Below, piece after piece: positions 40,265 through 48,636 of a stretch of DNA of 64,000 bases. The notes under the pieces are model-generated. The model had not been told where the DNA came from and made no database searches. It was given only the letters and a program-made list of their open reading frames with translations. The translations under genes were made by a program, and so were the position numbers. The DNA is from Aalborgiella sp963841045 (GTDB taxonomy: Bacteria > Pseudomonadota > Gammaproteobacteria > Burkholderiales > Burkholderiaceae_C), in the NCBI GenBank assembly GCA_963841045.1, contig CAWJBD010000013.1, positions 1 to 64,000 of the forward strand, given 5' to 3'. Each line of letters begins with the position of its first letter. Position 1 is the first letter of the stretch.

Positions 40265-41293
40265 TTAATTTGGCTTTCGTTGCAAATTCTGCGCAAAAAG
40301 TTCCAAGGTCACTTGCGGAACATCACCCACCAACGTGAGCCACGAACGATCCAAACGTTTGCGCATGATTTGGGTCGCCCCTGCCGAATGGCGACTTTCT
40401 GATAAGCCATCTTTGTCATCATAGTCACCAACAAACAGCGATACATTAGCCAATCCATCAGAAAATTGCCATTGCATGGTGGTACTGGGTTTAAAAAGTT
40501 TTTGCCAAAGCCTTGATTTATTAGCGCGTTGATTGCTGCGCTGATAGCATGCCGTGGCTGTAAAACCAATGGGTGCGCCCTCTTTAATCATCCAACCCTG
40601 TGCATCAGGCGTTGTCTTTACCAAAGTCACATATTCCTTTTTGAATCCATCTGTCTGTTGCATCTGCTTCAACAATTGATCCATCTGTATGGGTGCATTC
40701 ATATCCAGCTCTGAGAAAACCGACTCCTCAAGCACACGCGACTGTCCATCCAAAGTTTGCATTTTGACCACCAAGCCACTGTCTTTGGCTGTCCAAACCC
40801 GGTAACTGTAGCGATACTGATCTTTGGCTTTTATTTCAGCAACATTGGTGTCAACGCCAGCTATGCGCTGAGATCCTATTCGAGTGAATTGGTAATATTC
40901 TGAGATTGCTTTTGGTATGGTTTTGAGTAAATCAGGGTAAGCACCCAAGGCGTCACTGCTTTCAATTTGCACTACTTTACGGTTAGGGTAAAAAGTGACG
41001 ACTTCGTTGTTGCGCCTGTAAGTGATTTGTGATTCACCCGTTAGTTTTTCAATCCGCTGCAACTGCGTTTGACCGTCGCACACTTGCCAAATTTTCGAGC
41101 TCGCAATCTCGCCGTTGGCCGACACCACAAATGTGCCAGCATAATTGCGTCGTTTTGATGCTTCATGTACGCGCAACAACCAAGCATCGATGTCAGGTGC
41201 ACTGGCTTGCATTGATACATCCACTGGTTTTGCAAGCTCAAATGCTACTGAATTCATAGCACACAAGGCAATAAATACGCCGGATACAGCCAA
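40265..41293 (-). CDS. rseB: RseB/MucB, sigma-E regulatory protein
   Basis: RseB binds the periplasmic part of RseA and protects it from proteolysis until LPS or misfolded porins release it. The mature region (from about ELAKPVDV) shows the MucB/RseB lipid-binding domain (RNYAGTFVV, VVTFYPNRKVVQIES) and C-terminal domain. The start is uncertain. The open frame begins at a TTG at 41293 and its first 17 residues (AVSGVFIALCAMNSVAF) are encoded by the reverse strand of repeat copy C. If one A of the run at 41295-41298 were extra, an ATG at 41327 would give MAILFNKIQLNL before this core, a better signal peptide. Confidence 0.88.
   Translation of the reverse strand: MAVSGVFIALCAMNSVAFELAKPVDVSMQASAPDIDAWLLRVHEASKRRNYAGTFVVSANGEIASSKIWQVCDGQTQLQRIEKLTGESQITYRRNNEVVTFYPNRKVVQIESSDALGAYPDLLKTIPKAISEYYQFTRIGSQRIAGVDTNVAEIKAKDQYRYSYRVWTAKDSGLVVKMQTLDGQSRVLEESVFSELDMNAPIQMDQLLKQMQQTDGFKKEYVTLVKTTPDAQGWMIKEGAPIGFTATACYQRSNQRANKSRLWQKLFKPSTTMQWQFSDGLANVSLFVGDYDDKDGLSESRHSAGATQIMRKRLDRSWLTLVGDVPQVTLELFAQNLQRKPN
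41242..41291 (+). repeat. Dispersed 50-bp repeat, copy C (rseB start)
   Basis: On the plus strand: ATGCTACTGAATTCATAGCA, then CACAAGGCAATAAATACG, then CCGGATACAGCC. The rseB gene uses the opposite strand, so the repeat is read as the hydrophobic peptide AVSGVFIALCAMNSVA. TAG of the consensus is AAG here (TTG on the rseB strand), which leaves the frame open. Confidence 0.85.
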
Positions 41294-41362
41294 GTTTTAA
41301 CTGTATTTTATTGAAGAGAATTGCCATAGATAGGGTGTCTAAGTTATCTGCATCAAAATTAA

Positions 41363-42045
41363 TTAAGGTCGATTTTTGTCAAACGTAGCATGACGCAAAA
41401 AACCCGTCGGTGCTTGCAATGCCGAGTATCCACCCAATTGTTTGTGCGCTGCAATCATGGCGTCCAGCTGCACATCACGTCGCATTTCACCACGCCCGTT
41501 CGACGCGCCTGCCACAGCCGTGTCGGATGCCACCACTGCCATAGGTGCTTGATTTGTTGGCGCAGTCGCGCTGGCCATCTCACCGCCGGCAATTGCTCCG
41601 CCATTGATTGTGCCGTTGAACAGACTCCAACTCACCGCTATCACCCCCATCAGCGATGCCAACCCAGCCACCGATTTCCAGATGAAAATACCGTCATTGG
41701 CACTTGAAGCGATGTTTTTTGTTTGCAGCGTGCTGACGGATATGGGCTGGATCGCAGGCTCCTGTTGCAGGGATAATTTCATTCTCTGAATAAAATCTGA
41801 GTCGCTTTGGCAATTCGCCAGCTCGTTGGACCTGCAGCACATCACCCACCACATGCAGTACTGTGCCAAACGGCACGCGCATGGCTGGAGTTGTTCAGCA
41901 AAGACATGGCATTTGCAAAACCCTCGCCATGTAATTGCCCATCAGCCAAATCGTTGATTTGTTGCAATTGCTGTTCATTCAATGCTGTTTGATCAGCCTG
42001 GAAATCGTTGTCACTATAGCTGTTTGTATTGTGCGGTTTATTCAT
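41363..42045 (-). pseudogene. rseA: RseA-type anti-sigma-E factor, two frame shifts
   Basis: RseA is an inner-membrane protein whose cytoplasmic domain holds sigma-E inactive. The N-terminal domain (ISDLADGQLHGEGF-like, here INDLADGQLHGEGFANAM) is followed by HARAVWHS, HVVGDVL and RSNELANCQSDSDFIQR, each in a different frame, so two single-base insertions lie near 41856-41860 and 41834-41836. A membrane helix (SVAGLASLMGVIAVSWSLF) and a periplasmic part follow. Removing both bases gives exactly 226 residues. The start is the ATG at 42045, just after the rpoE stop. If real, the breaks would release sigma-E permanently; sequence error is likelier. Confidence 0.8.
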
Positions 42046-42050
42046 TTTCT

Positions 42051-42635
42051 CTACCACCTCTTACCTGTTTGATGTTCCAGCAATGGCCCAACTTTGAGCG
42101 AAATTGCATCGCGCGCCCTGAAAATTCTTGAACGTACAGTTCCTATCGGACAAGCCATCATGAGCGCTATTTCCTCGTAACTCAATCCTTCTATCTCACG
42201 CAAAACCAGCGCTTGTCGCAAATCCTCAGGCAAAGCTTGCATCGCATTGTTAACGGCTTCAGCTACTTCTTTCGCGGCCAGCATGGTCTCTGGGTTTTCA
42301 TTGCTTGTTGGTTCATTTTTTGTATAGAAAGTTTCATCGTCATCGTCTGAATTACCAGAAACATTGGCTACAAAAGTCGGGTCGCGCTTGAGCTCAAGCA
42401 AGAATTTTTTGGAAGTATTGACAGCGATGCGGTACAGCCAGGTGTAAAACTGTGCTTCGCCACGGAATTTAGGCAAGGCACGGTACGCTCGCAAAAATGT
42501 TTCCTGCGCGATGTCTTCTATTAAATCCACATCACGCACCATGCGACCAATTAAGCGTTGTATACGACGCTGGTACTTGATGACCAACAATTCGTAAGCT
42601 CGGCTGTCGCCAGCCAAGGTGCGCTCAACCAGCAT
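42051..42635 (-). CDS. rpoE: RpoE, extracytoplasmic stress sigma factor
   Basis: RpoE directs transcription of envelope-stress genes. Region 2 (RDVDLIEDIAQETFLRAYRALPKFRG, in two parts: RDVDLIEDIAQETF and LRAYRALPKFRG) and region 4 (LVLREIEGLSYEEIA) are clear in 194 residues. The ATG at 42635 has no good ribosome site; homology-like sequence (TDKTNSPDSDA) continues 13 codons upstream to an ATT, with no ATG, GTG or TTG, so the true start may be non-standard or altered. rseA follows at once, and fabF lies 85 bp upstream. Confidence 0.93.
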   Translation of the reverse strand: MLVERTLAGDSRAYELLVIKYQRRIQRLIGRMVRDVDLIEDIAQETFLRAYRALPKFRGEAQFYTWLYRIAVNTSKKFLLELKRDPTFVANVSGNSDDDDETFYTKNEPTSNENPETMLAAKEVAEAVNNAMQALPEDLRQALVLREIEGLSYEEIALMMACPIGTVRSRIFRARDAISLKVGPLLEHQTGKRW

Positions 42636-42720
42636 GGCATCGCTATCGGGACTGTTTGTCTTATCAGTAATTGGGCGCTGATTCGGGCGCAGAATCGTTC
42701 ACAGTTTGTTTTGTGACGAT

Positions 42721-43968
42721 TTAACTCAGGCGCTTAAATACCAAAGTGCCATTGGTGCCGCCAAAGCCGAAGTTGTTTTTCACGGCTACATCTATCTTCA
42801 TATCGCGTGCGGTGTTGGCGCAATAATCCAAATCGCACTCAGGATCTTGGTTGAAAATATTGATGGTGGGTGGGCTTTTTTGATGGTGTAGTGCCAGCAC
42901 GCTGAAAACACTTTCAATACCACCCGCACCACCCAATAAATGTCCAGTCATGGACTTGGTGGAGTTGACAACTGTTTTCTTAGCCGCGTCACCCAAAGCA
43001 GCTTTGATCGCATTCGTTTCGTTGAGATCACCCAACGGTGTCGATGTGCCATGCGCATTGATGTAATCAACTTGGTCGGGGTTAATGCCAGCATTATTCA
43101 AGGCATTGAGCATCGAACGCCTGGGTCCATCCACATTCGGCGCAGTGATGTGGTATGCGTCTCCACTCATCCCAAAACCAGCCAATTCAGCGTAAATTTT
43201 TGCACCGCGCGCTTTGGCGTGTTCGTATTCTTCCAACACCAGTACACCAGCACCTTCACCCAGAACAAAACCATCTCGGTCTTTGTCCCATGGACGCGAT
43301 GCTGTGGTGGGGTCATCGTTGCGCGCACTGAGTGCGCGCGTGGCAGCAAAACCACCTAAGCCAAGCGATGAAATCGTCGCTTCTGCACCGCCTGTGACCA
43401 TCACATCGCAGTCGCCATACTCAATCATTCGAGCTGAAGAGCCAATGGAATGCAATCCAGTTGTGCATGCTGTGACGATGGCAATATTCGGCCCTTTGAA
43501 TCCAAACTTAATCGAAACATGACCAGAAATCATGTTGATGATGGTGGTTGGGATAAAAAATGGAGAAATTCGTCTTGGACCCCGGTTGAGAAACTCAACG
43601 TGCGTTTGCTCGATGGTGGGCAAACCACCAATACCAGAGCCGATGTTGCAACCGATGCGTGCTGCCTCATCTTCACTCAGCGCATCACCTGTTCGCAGAC
43701 CTGCATCAGCTACAGCTTGGCAAGCTGCTGCCATTCCCAAATGAATAAAGCGCCCCATGTGACGCGCTTCTTTCTCAGGAATGTAGTCCTCGACATGAAA
43801 GCCTTTGACTTCACCTGCAATGCGGGTAGAAAAAGCACTGGGGTCAATTTGCGTGATAGCCGCAATGCCTGAACGCCCAGCAAGCAGCGCTTCCCATGAC
43901 GCTTCCACTGTGTTGCCCACAGGGGAAACACAGCCCAAGCCAGTAACGACGACTCGTCTACGCGCCAT
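42721..43968 (-). CDS. fabF: FabF, beta-ketoacyl-ACP synthase II
   Basis: FabF elongates acyl-ACP with malonyl-ACP. The 415-residue thiolase-fold enzyme has the Cys-His-His triad in VTACTTGLHSIG, NAHGTSTPLGD and TGHLLGGAGGIES. It is the last gene of the rpmF-plsX-fabHDG-acpP-fabF cluster and lies 20 bp after acpP. Length is typical. Confidence 0.97.
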   Translation of the reverse strand: MARRRVVVTGLGCVSPVGNTVEASWEALLAGRSGIAAITQIDPSAFSTRIAGEVKGFHVEDYIPEKEARHMGRFIHLGMAAACQAVADAGLRTGDALSEDEAARIGCNIGSGIGGLPTIEQTHVEFLNRGPRRISPFFIPTTIINMISGHVSIKFGFKGPNIAIVTACTTGLHSIGSSARMIEYGDCDVMVTGGAEATISSLGLGGFAATRALSARNDDPTTASRPWDKDRDGFVLGEGAGVLVLEEYEHAKARGAKIYAELAGFGMSGDAYHITAPNVDGPRRSMLNALNNAGINPDQVDYINAHGTSTPLGDLNETNAIKAALGDAAKKTVVNSTKSMTGHLLGGAGGIESVFSVLALHHQKSPPTINIFNQDPECDLDYCANTARDMKIDVAVKNNFGFGGTNGTLVFKRLS

Positions 43969-43988
43969 TAGTCACTCTGCGCTTCGGA

Positions 43989-44228
43989 TTACGCTTTTGG
44001 ATGTGCTACAGCGTAGTCAATTGCGTTTTTGACTGTCGTGATTTTTTCGGCTTCTTCGTCAGGGATTTCAATGCCAAACTCGTCTTCCAAAGCCATTACC
44101 AGCTCAACAGTGTCCAATGAATCTGCGCCCAAGTCAGCAATGAATGCTTTTTCAGGTGTGACTTGTGCTTCTTCTACGCCGAGTTGTTCAGCAATGATTT
44201 TTTTAACGCGTGCTTCGATATCGCTCAT
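43989..44228 (-). CDS. acpP: Acyl carrier protein
   Basis: AcpP carries growing acyl chains on a phosphopantetheine arm attached to the serine of LGADSLDTVELVMALEDEF (shortened: GADSLDTVE). It is an acidic 79-residue protein of normal length. The modifying enzyme AcpS is encoded at 31240-31632. It is spaced 43 bp from fabG and 20 bp from fabF. Confidence 0.97.
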   Translation of the reverse strand: MSDIEARVKKIIAEQLGVEEAQVTPEKAFIADLGADSLDTVELVMALEDEFGIEIPDEEAEKITTVKNAIDYAVAHPKA

Positions 44229-44271
44229 GGATTCCCTCTAGGGTTGTGAAAAAAGTGTATTTTAGCGTAGA

Positions 44272-45024
44272 TTACGCCATGTGCATGCCACCATTGACAT
44301 GCAGTTCTTGGCCAGTCACATAGGCTGCGTTGGCAGATGCCAAATAGGCCACGGCGTGCGCAATGTCTGATGGTTTACCCAGATGACCCAATGGTATTTG
44401 GCTCAGCAATGCTTTTTGCTGGTCTTCGGGCAAGCTCGCCGTCATGTCTGTTTCTATGAATCCGGGTGCCACACAATTGACGGTGATGTTACGGCTACCT
44501 AACTCGCGCGCCAAGGCTCGCGTCATGCCAGCCACACCGGCTTTGGCCGCTGCGTAGTTGGCTTGACCCGCATTGCCCGATGCACCCACAACTGACGTGA
44601 TGCTAATGATGCGACCATAGCGTTGCTTCATCATGGGACGAATCACCGCACGGGACATGCGAAATACAGCCTTGAGATTGGTTTCTAAGACGGCATCCCA
44701 ATCTTCATCCTTCATGCGCATGGCCAAGGTATCGCGGGTAATGCCTGCATTGTTCACCAAAACATGCAAACCACCGTGCTCTTTGCTGATTGCGTCAATC
44801 AAGGCTTCAGCAGCAGCGGCATCATTGACGTTGAGGTTTTTGCCAGCACAGCCCGCAAAAGCCGACAAAGCCTTGCTGATGCGTTCAGCTCCCTCATCGG
44901 TCGTTGCTGTACCAATGACTTTGTAGCCTTGTTGTGCCAATGTGAGTGCAATCGCTGCGCCAATGCCGCGCGATGCGCCTGTTACCAGTGCGACTTGTTG
45001 TGCTTGAGTTGTGGTATCTGACAT
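44272..45024 (-). CDS. fabG: FabG, 3-oxoacyl-ACP reductase
   Basis: FabG reduces 3-ketoacyl-ACP with NADPH. The 250-residue short-chain dehydrogenase has GASRGIGAAIA (cofactor loop), NNAGIT, the catalytic Ser in SITSVVG, and YAAAKAG with catalytic Tyr and Lys. The ending VTGQELHVNGGMHM is typical. It follows fabD by 35 bp. Confidence 0.97.
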   Translation of the reverse strand: MSDTTTQAQQVALVTGASRGIGAAIALTLAQQGYKVIGTATTDEGAERISKALSAFAGCAGKNLNVNDAAAAEALIDAISKEHGGLHVLVNNAGITRDTLAMRMKDEDWDAVLETNLKAVFRMSRAVIRPMMKQRYGRIISITSVVGASGNAGQANYAAAKAGVAGMTRALARELGSRNITVNCVAPGFIETDMTASLPEDQQKALLSQIPLGHLGKPSDIAHAVAYLASANAAYVTGQELHVNGGMHMA

Positions 45025-45059
45025 GTTTGTATTCCTTCTGATTTTTCAGGCAACCGATT

Positions 45060-46016
45060 TTAATTCTGCAACACCGCTTTGACATCGGCCAAACTGGCAG
45101 GGTCAAACAATGCCGTGCCCGTTAACTCTGCATCGATGCGCTTGACCATGCCGGCCAGCACCTTGCCTGGGCCGCACTCCACAATATTGGAAATGCCACG
45201 TGCCTTCATGGCTAAAACTGTTTCAACCCAGCGTACAGGGCCAAATGCTTGGCGATAAAGCGCATCTTTAATGGCAGCCTCGTCTGATTGAACGCTCACA
45301 TCAATGTTGTTCAAAACAGGAATTTGCGGCGCAGCCAGCACGACCGATTTCAAAGCTTCTTTCAATTTCACCGCTGCTGGCAACATCAATGAAGAGTGAA
45401 AGGGCGCTGAAACTGGCAAAATCAAGGCGCGCTTGGCACCCGCTGCTTTCACTTGCTCACAAGCCAAATCCACTGCTGCTTTGCTGCCCGAAATCACCGT
45501 TTGACCAGGGTCATTGAAGTTCGCAGCTTGCACGGATTCCGATGAACCCTTAGACGCAAAATCGGCTGAAATAGTCTGGCAAACCGCGGAAACTTTGGCA
45601 GCATCCAAACCCAAAACCGCTGCCATGGCTCCCTGCCCAACCGGCACTGCGTCTTGCATGGCTTGCGCCCGTAGCCGCACCAATGGCACGGCTTGCGACA
45701 ATGTCAAAGCACCCGATGCCACCAAGGCCGTGTATTCACCCAAGGAGTGACCCGCCACTACCGCAGGTGCGATGCCCACTTCGTCCATCCAAATACGGTA
45801 TGCGGCAATCGCTGCCACCAACATCACGGGTTGTGTATTGGTGGTGAGTGCCAAAGCCTCTTTGGGTCCGTTTTTAATCAGATTCGCCAGATCTTCACCG
45901 AGCGCATCTGAAGCCTCTTTTAAAGTCTGCGACACCACAGCATGGTCGCCCCATGCATCCAACATACCCACAGATTGCGAACCTTGACCTGGAAATACAA
46001 ATGCAAATGGTTTCAT
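45060..46016 (-). CDS. fabD: FabD, malonyl-CoA:ACP transacylase
   Basis: FabD loads malonyl groups on ACP. The 318-residue protein has FVFPGQGSQSVGM at the start, the nucleophile in AGHSLGEYTAL, and a catalytic His in VSAPFHSSLM. Length is normal. A repeat copy (D) separates it from fabH upstream. Confidence 0.97.
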   Translation of the reverse strand: MKPFAFVFPGQGSQSVGMLDAWGDHAVVSQTLKEASDALGEDLANLIKNGPKEALALTTNTQPVMLVAAIAAYRIWMDEVGIAPAVVAGHSLGEYTALVASGALTLSQAVPLVRLRAQAMQDAVPVGQGAMAAVLGLDAAKVSAVCQTISADFASKGSSESVQAANFNDPGQTVISGSKAAVDLACEQVKAAGAKRALILPVSAPFHSSLMLPAAVKLKEALKSVVLAAPQIPVLNNIDVSVQSDEAAIKDALYRQAFGPVRWVETVLAMKARGISNIVECGPGKVLAGMVKRIDAELTGTALFDPASLADVKAVLQN

Positions 46017-46054
46017 GTTAAAAATTAATTTTGTTCAAAAATTTATAAGAAATT

Positions 46055-46106
46055 GGCCTATATCCGGCGTACTTATTGCCTACAGTGCTATTATATTTAT
46101 AGCGAT
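46055..46106 (-). repeat. Dispersed 52-bp repeat, copy D (fabH-fabD)
   Basis: On the minus strand: ATCGCTATAAATATAATAGCA, in pieces ATCGCTATAAAT and ATAATAGCA, then CTG, then TAGGCAATAAGTACGCCGG and ATATAGGCC. It sits in the 122-bp gap between fabH and fabD, inside an operon. TAG is retained. A hydrophobic reading on the plus strand (PISGVLIAYSAIIFIAM) is open but has no gene signals. Confidence 0.9.
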
Positions 46107-46138
46107 GACGAACGTATGCATAGGGAATCGGATTACCA

Positions 46139-47188
46139 TCAGTATGCAATGAGTACGGAACCCCAAGTAAAGCCTCCGCCCACACCTTCCAACAAAATGG
46201 TTTGACCTTTGGTAATTTTTCCATTGCGCACTGCAAAGTCCAAAGCCAAGGGTATGGATGCTGCTGATGTGTTGCCATGTTGATCCACCGTCACAATTAC
46301 TTTATCCATAGCTAGCTTCAGCTTCTTGGCCGTGCTGGTCATGATGCGGATATTGGCTTGGTGGGGAATCAACCAATCGATGTCGGCCTCGGTCTTGCCT
46401 GCTTTTGCCAAAGTGGTTCTGGCGGTCTCTGCCAAAACACCAACAGCCAATTTGAAGACCGCTTGTCCGTCCATGGTCAAAAATGCCGATCCTGCTACTG
46501 CGCCGCCAGCAACATTGCCTGGCACACACAATATTTCTGCATGCCGACCGTCTGCTTGCAAATCTGTCGCCAAAATTCCTGGTGTGTCAGACGCTTCCAG
46601 CACCACCGCACCGGCACCATCGCCAAACAGCACACAGGTGGTGCGGTCTTTGAAATCCAATATTTTTGAGAACGTTTCAGCGCCAACCACCAAAGCCTTG
46701 GTGGCAGCGCCTGATTGAATCATGGCATCTGCAATCGATAAAGCATAGATAAACCCCGAACAAACCGCCTGTACATCAAAAGCAGCGCCACCTGCGATGC
46801 CCAATTTGTGTTGCAGCAAGCAGGCCGTTGAAGGAAAAACCATATCGGGCGTGGATGTTGCAACGATGATGAGGTCAATAGCCGATGCTTCGACTTTTGC
46901 GGCCTGCATCGCATTTTGCGCCGCTATCAACGCCAAATCACTGGTCATCACACCTGCTTCAGCAAAGTGCCGTGCATGAATGCCCGTGCGTTCAACAATC
47001 CATTCATCACTGGTTTCAATGCCTTGTGCAGCCAATTCATTGACCAAATCAGCATTTGTTAAGCGCTTTGGAGGTAGATAACTGCCTGTGCCTGTGATGC
47101 GGGCATAGCGACCTTGGTTGGGTCGCTGTGATGGGCGTTCTGTTTGTGTGGAGGTTTGCTTCACTAAAGTTGGTTGACCTGGATTCAT
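46139..47188 (-). CDS. fabH: FabH, beta-ketoacyl-ACP synthase III
   Basis: FabH starts fatty-acid synthesis by condensing acetyl-CoA with malonyl-ACP. The catalytic Cys is in VQAVCSGFIYAL, His in LIPHQANIRI and Asn in GNTSAASIPLALD. The 349 residues include about 26 extra at the N-terminus (rich in Q, T, P) before RYARITGTGSYLPP, where the family normally starts; no closer ATG exists. plsX precedes it by 71 bp. Confidence 0.96.
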   Translation of the reverse strand: MNPGQPTLVKQTSTQTERPSQRPNQGRYARITGTGSYLPPKRLTNADLVNELAAQGIETSDEWIVERTGIHARHFAEAGVMTSDLALIAAQNAMQAAKVEASAIDLIIVATSTPDMVFPSTACLLQHKLGIAGGAAFDVQAVCSGFIYALSIADAMIQSGAATKALVVGAETFSKILDFKDRTTCVLFGDGAGAVVLEASDTPGILATDLQADGRHAEILCVPGNVAGGAVAGSAFLTMDGQAVFKLAVGVLAETARTTLAKAGKTEADIDWLIPHQANIRIMTSTAKKLKLAMDKVIVTVDQHGNTSAASIPLALDFAVRNGKITKGQTILLEGVGGGFTWGSVLIAY

Positions 47189-47259
47189 ACTGTTGATTAT
47201 GCCAAACCTAATTCCCGTCTATTACCGACTTCATGTCGTCTATTGGTAATCCGAACTTG

Positions 47260-48291
47260 CTAACTTTCAGCCCCAGTAGAAGTCATGTGCAGCAATGAAG
47301 CGACATGCGTGATGCGTTTGTCAACACGGTCAAGCAATTGATGTGCTGCCGCGTCATAAGCCCGATTCAAGGCATGCTCAAATGCAAACGCATCGGCCGA
47401 TCCATGGCTTTTGAAAACCAAGCCACGCAAACCCAGCAAGGCTGCGCCGTTGTGCCGGCGGTGATCAAACCGGTTTTTAAATGCTTTGATGACCGTGTAC
47501 GCGCATACGGCTGCAAATTTGGTAAATACATTACGCGAAAATTCGGCCTTTAAAAAGTTAGCAAACATGCTCGCCAAACCTTCAGCAGTTTTCAAAGCAA
47601 CGTTGCCGACAAAACCATCGCAGACCACAATGTCTACTGTGCCCTTGAAGATATCGTTGCCCTCTACATTCCCATAGTAGTTAAAGTCACCAGCTTCTGA
47701 TGCTGATTTGAGTAATTCGCCAGCTCGTTTGATGACATCACTGCCTTTAATGGCTTCTTCGCCAATATTCAGTAAGCCGATGCTGGGGCTTTCATTGTCT
47801 TTCAAGGCAGAAACCAAAGCCGAACCCATCACCGCAAATTGCAATAAATGCTCGGGCGTGCAATCGACATTGGCTCCCAAATCAAGCACCAAAGTAGCTT
47901 CGCCTTTGGCATTGGGAATCCATCCTGCAATGGCAGGTCTGTCAATATCGTGCATGGTTTTCAGTACATAACGGGAGATCGCCATCAATGCGCCCGTGTT
48001 GCCAGCTGATACCGCCGCTTGTGCTGCACCTGTTTTAACTTGATTGACAGCAACACGCAGTGAAGAGTCTTTTTTCTTGCGCAATGCTACTTCAAGGGGG
48101 TCATCCATTCCGACGACTTCAGTTGCAGCAACAACAGTTGCGCGTGGATGCGTGAACCCATTCAAAGCTGATGGCAAACCCACCATCAGTAAATGTGCAT
48201 CAGGATGTTTGTCTAAGAATTGACGGCAAGCTTCCAATGTCACGGCTGGGCCGTGGTCGCCTCCCATGCAATCAACGGCGAGCGTGATCAT
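47260..48291 (-). CDS. plsX: PlsX, acyl-ACP:phosphate acyltransferase
   Basis: PlsX makes acyl-phosphate from acyl-ACP for phospholipid synthesis. The 343-residue protein has AVDCMGGDHGPAVTLEA, ISAGNTGALMA-type SAGNTGALMAISR, and IVVCDGFVGNVALKT. It follows rpmF by 69 bp in the conserved rpmF-plsX-fabH order. Confidence 0.96.
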   Translation of the reverse strand: MITLAVDCMGGDHGPAVTLEACRQFLDKHPDAHLLMVGLPSALNGFTHPRATVVAATEVVGMDDPLEVALRKKKDSSLRVAVNQVKTGAAQAAVSAGNTGALMAISRYVLKTMHDIDRPAIAGWIPNAKGEATLVLDLGANVDCTPEHLLQFAVMGSALVSALKDNESPSIGLLNIGEEAIKGSDVIKRAGELLKSASEAGDFNYYGNVEGNDIFKGTVDIVVCDGFVGNVALKTAEGLASMFANFLKAEFSRNVFTKFAAVCAYTVIKAFKNRFDHRRHNGAALLGLRGLVFKSHGSADAFAFEHALNRAYDAAAHQLLDRVDKRITHVASLLHMTSTGAES

Positions 48292-48360
48292 TTAGCTTAT
48301 GCTTTTAGCTTTTCTCGCCTTGCAGCAAGCTCGGACAGCTCGCCCAGACTTTGGCTGAAT

Positions 48361-48549
48361 TTATTCAGCAGTATCCGCTTTGTTTTTGAGCACTTGGCGA
48401 CCACGGTAAAAGCCATTAGGGCTGATGTGGTGACGCAAATGCGTTTCGCCAGTGGTTGGCTCTACAGCAATACCTGGCACGTTAAGCGCATTGTGCGAAC
48501 GGTGCATGCCGCGCTTTGACGGTGATTTCTTGTTTTGTTGAACAGCCAT
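48361..48549 (-). CDS. rpmF: 50S ribosomal protein L32
   Basis: L32 is a small basic protein of the large subunit. The 62 residues start MAVQQNKKSPSKRGMHRSH and continue with the RHHISPNGFYRGRQV-type block. The zinc cysteines seen in some species are absent (G/E at those positions: PTTGETHLRHH), as in other proteobacteria. It is between yceD and plsX. Confidence 0.97.
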   Translation of the reverse strand: MAVQQNKKSPSKRGMHRSHNALNVPGIAVEPTTGETHLRHHISPNGFYRGRQVLKNKADTAE

Positions 48550-48636
48550 GATGGCTCCTTGTTTTCAATACTGAACTTAAATGCGAACACACGCTAAAAA
48601 AAGCGTGAAGCCCTCCATTATAGCGCAAAGCTGGTT

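Noticed and set aside
46055..46140. Open hydrophobic frame on the plus strand through repeat copy D
   Set aside because: No start signal and it faces against the fab operon; kept only as evidence on the repeat's coding property.
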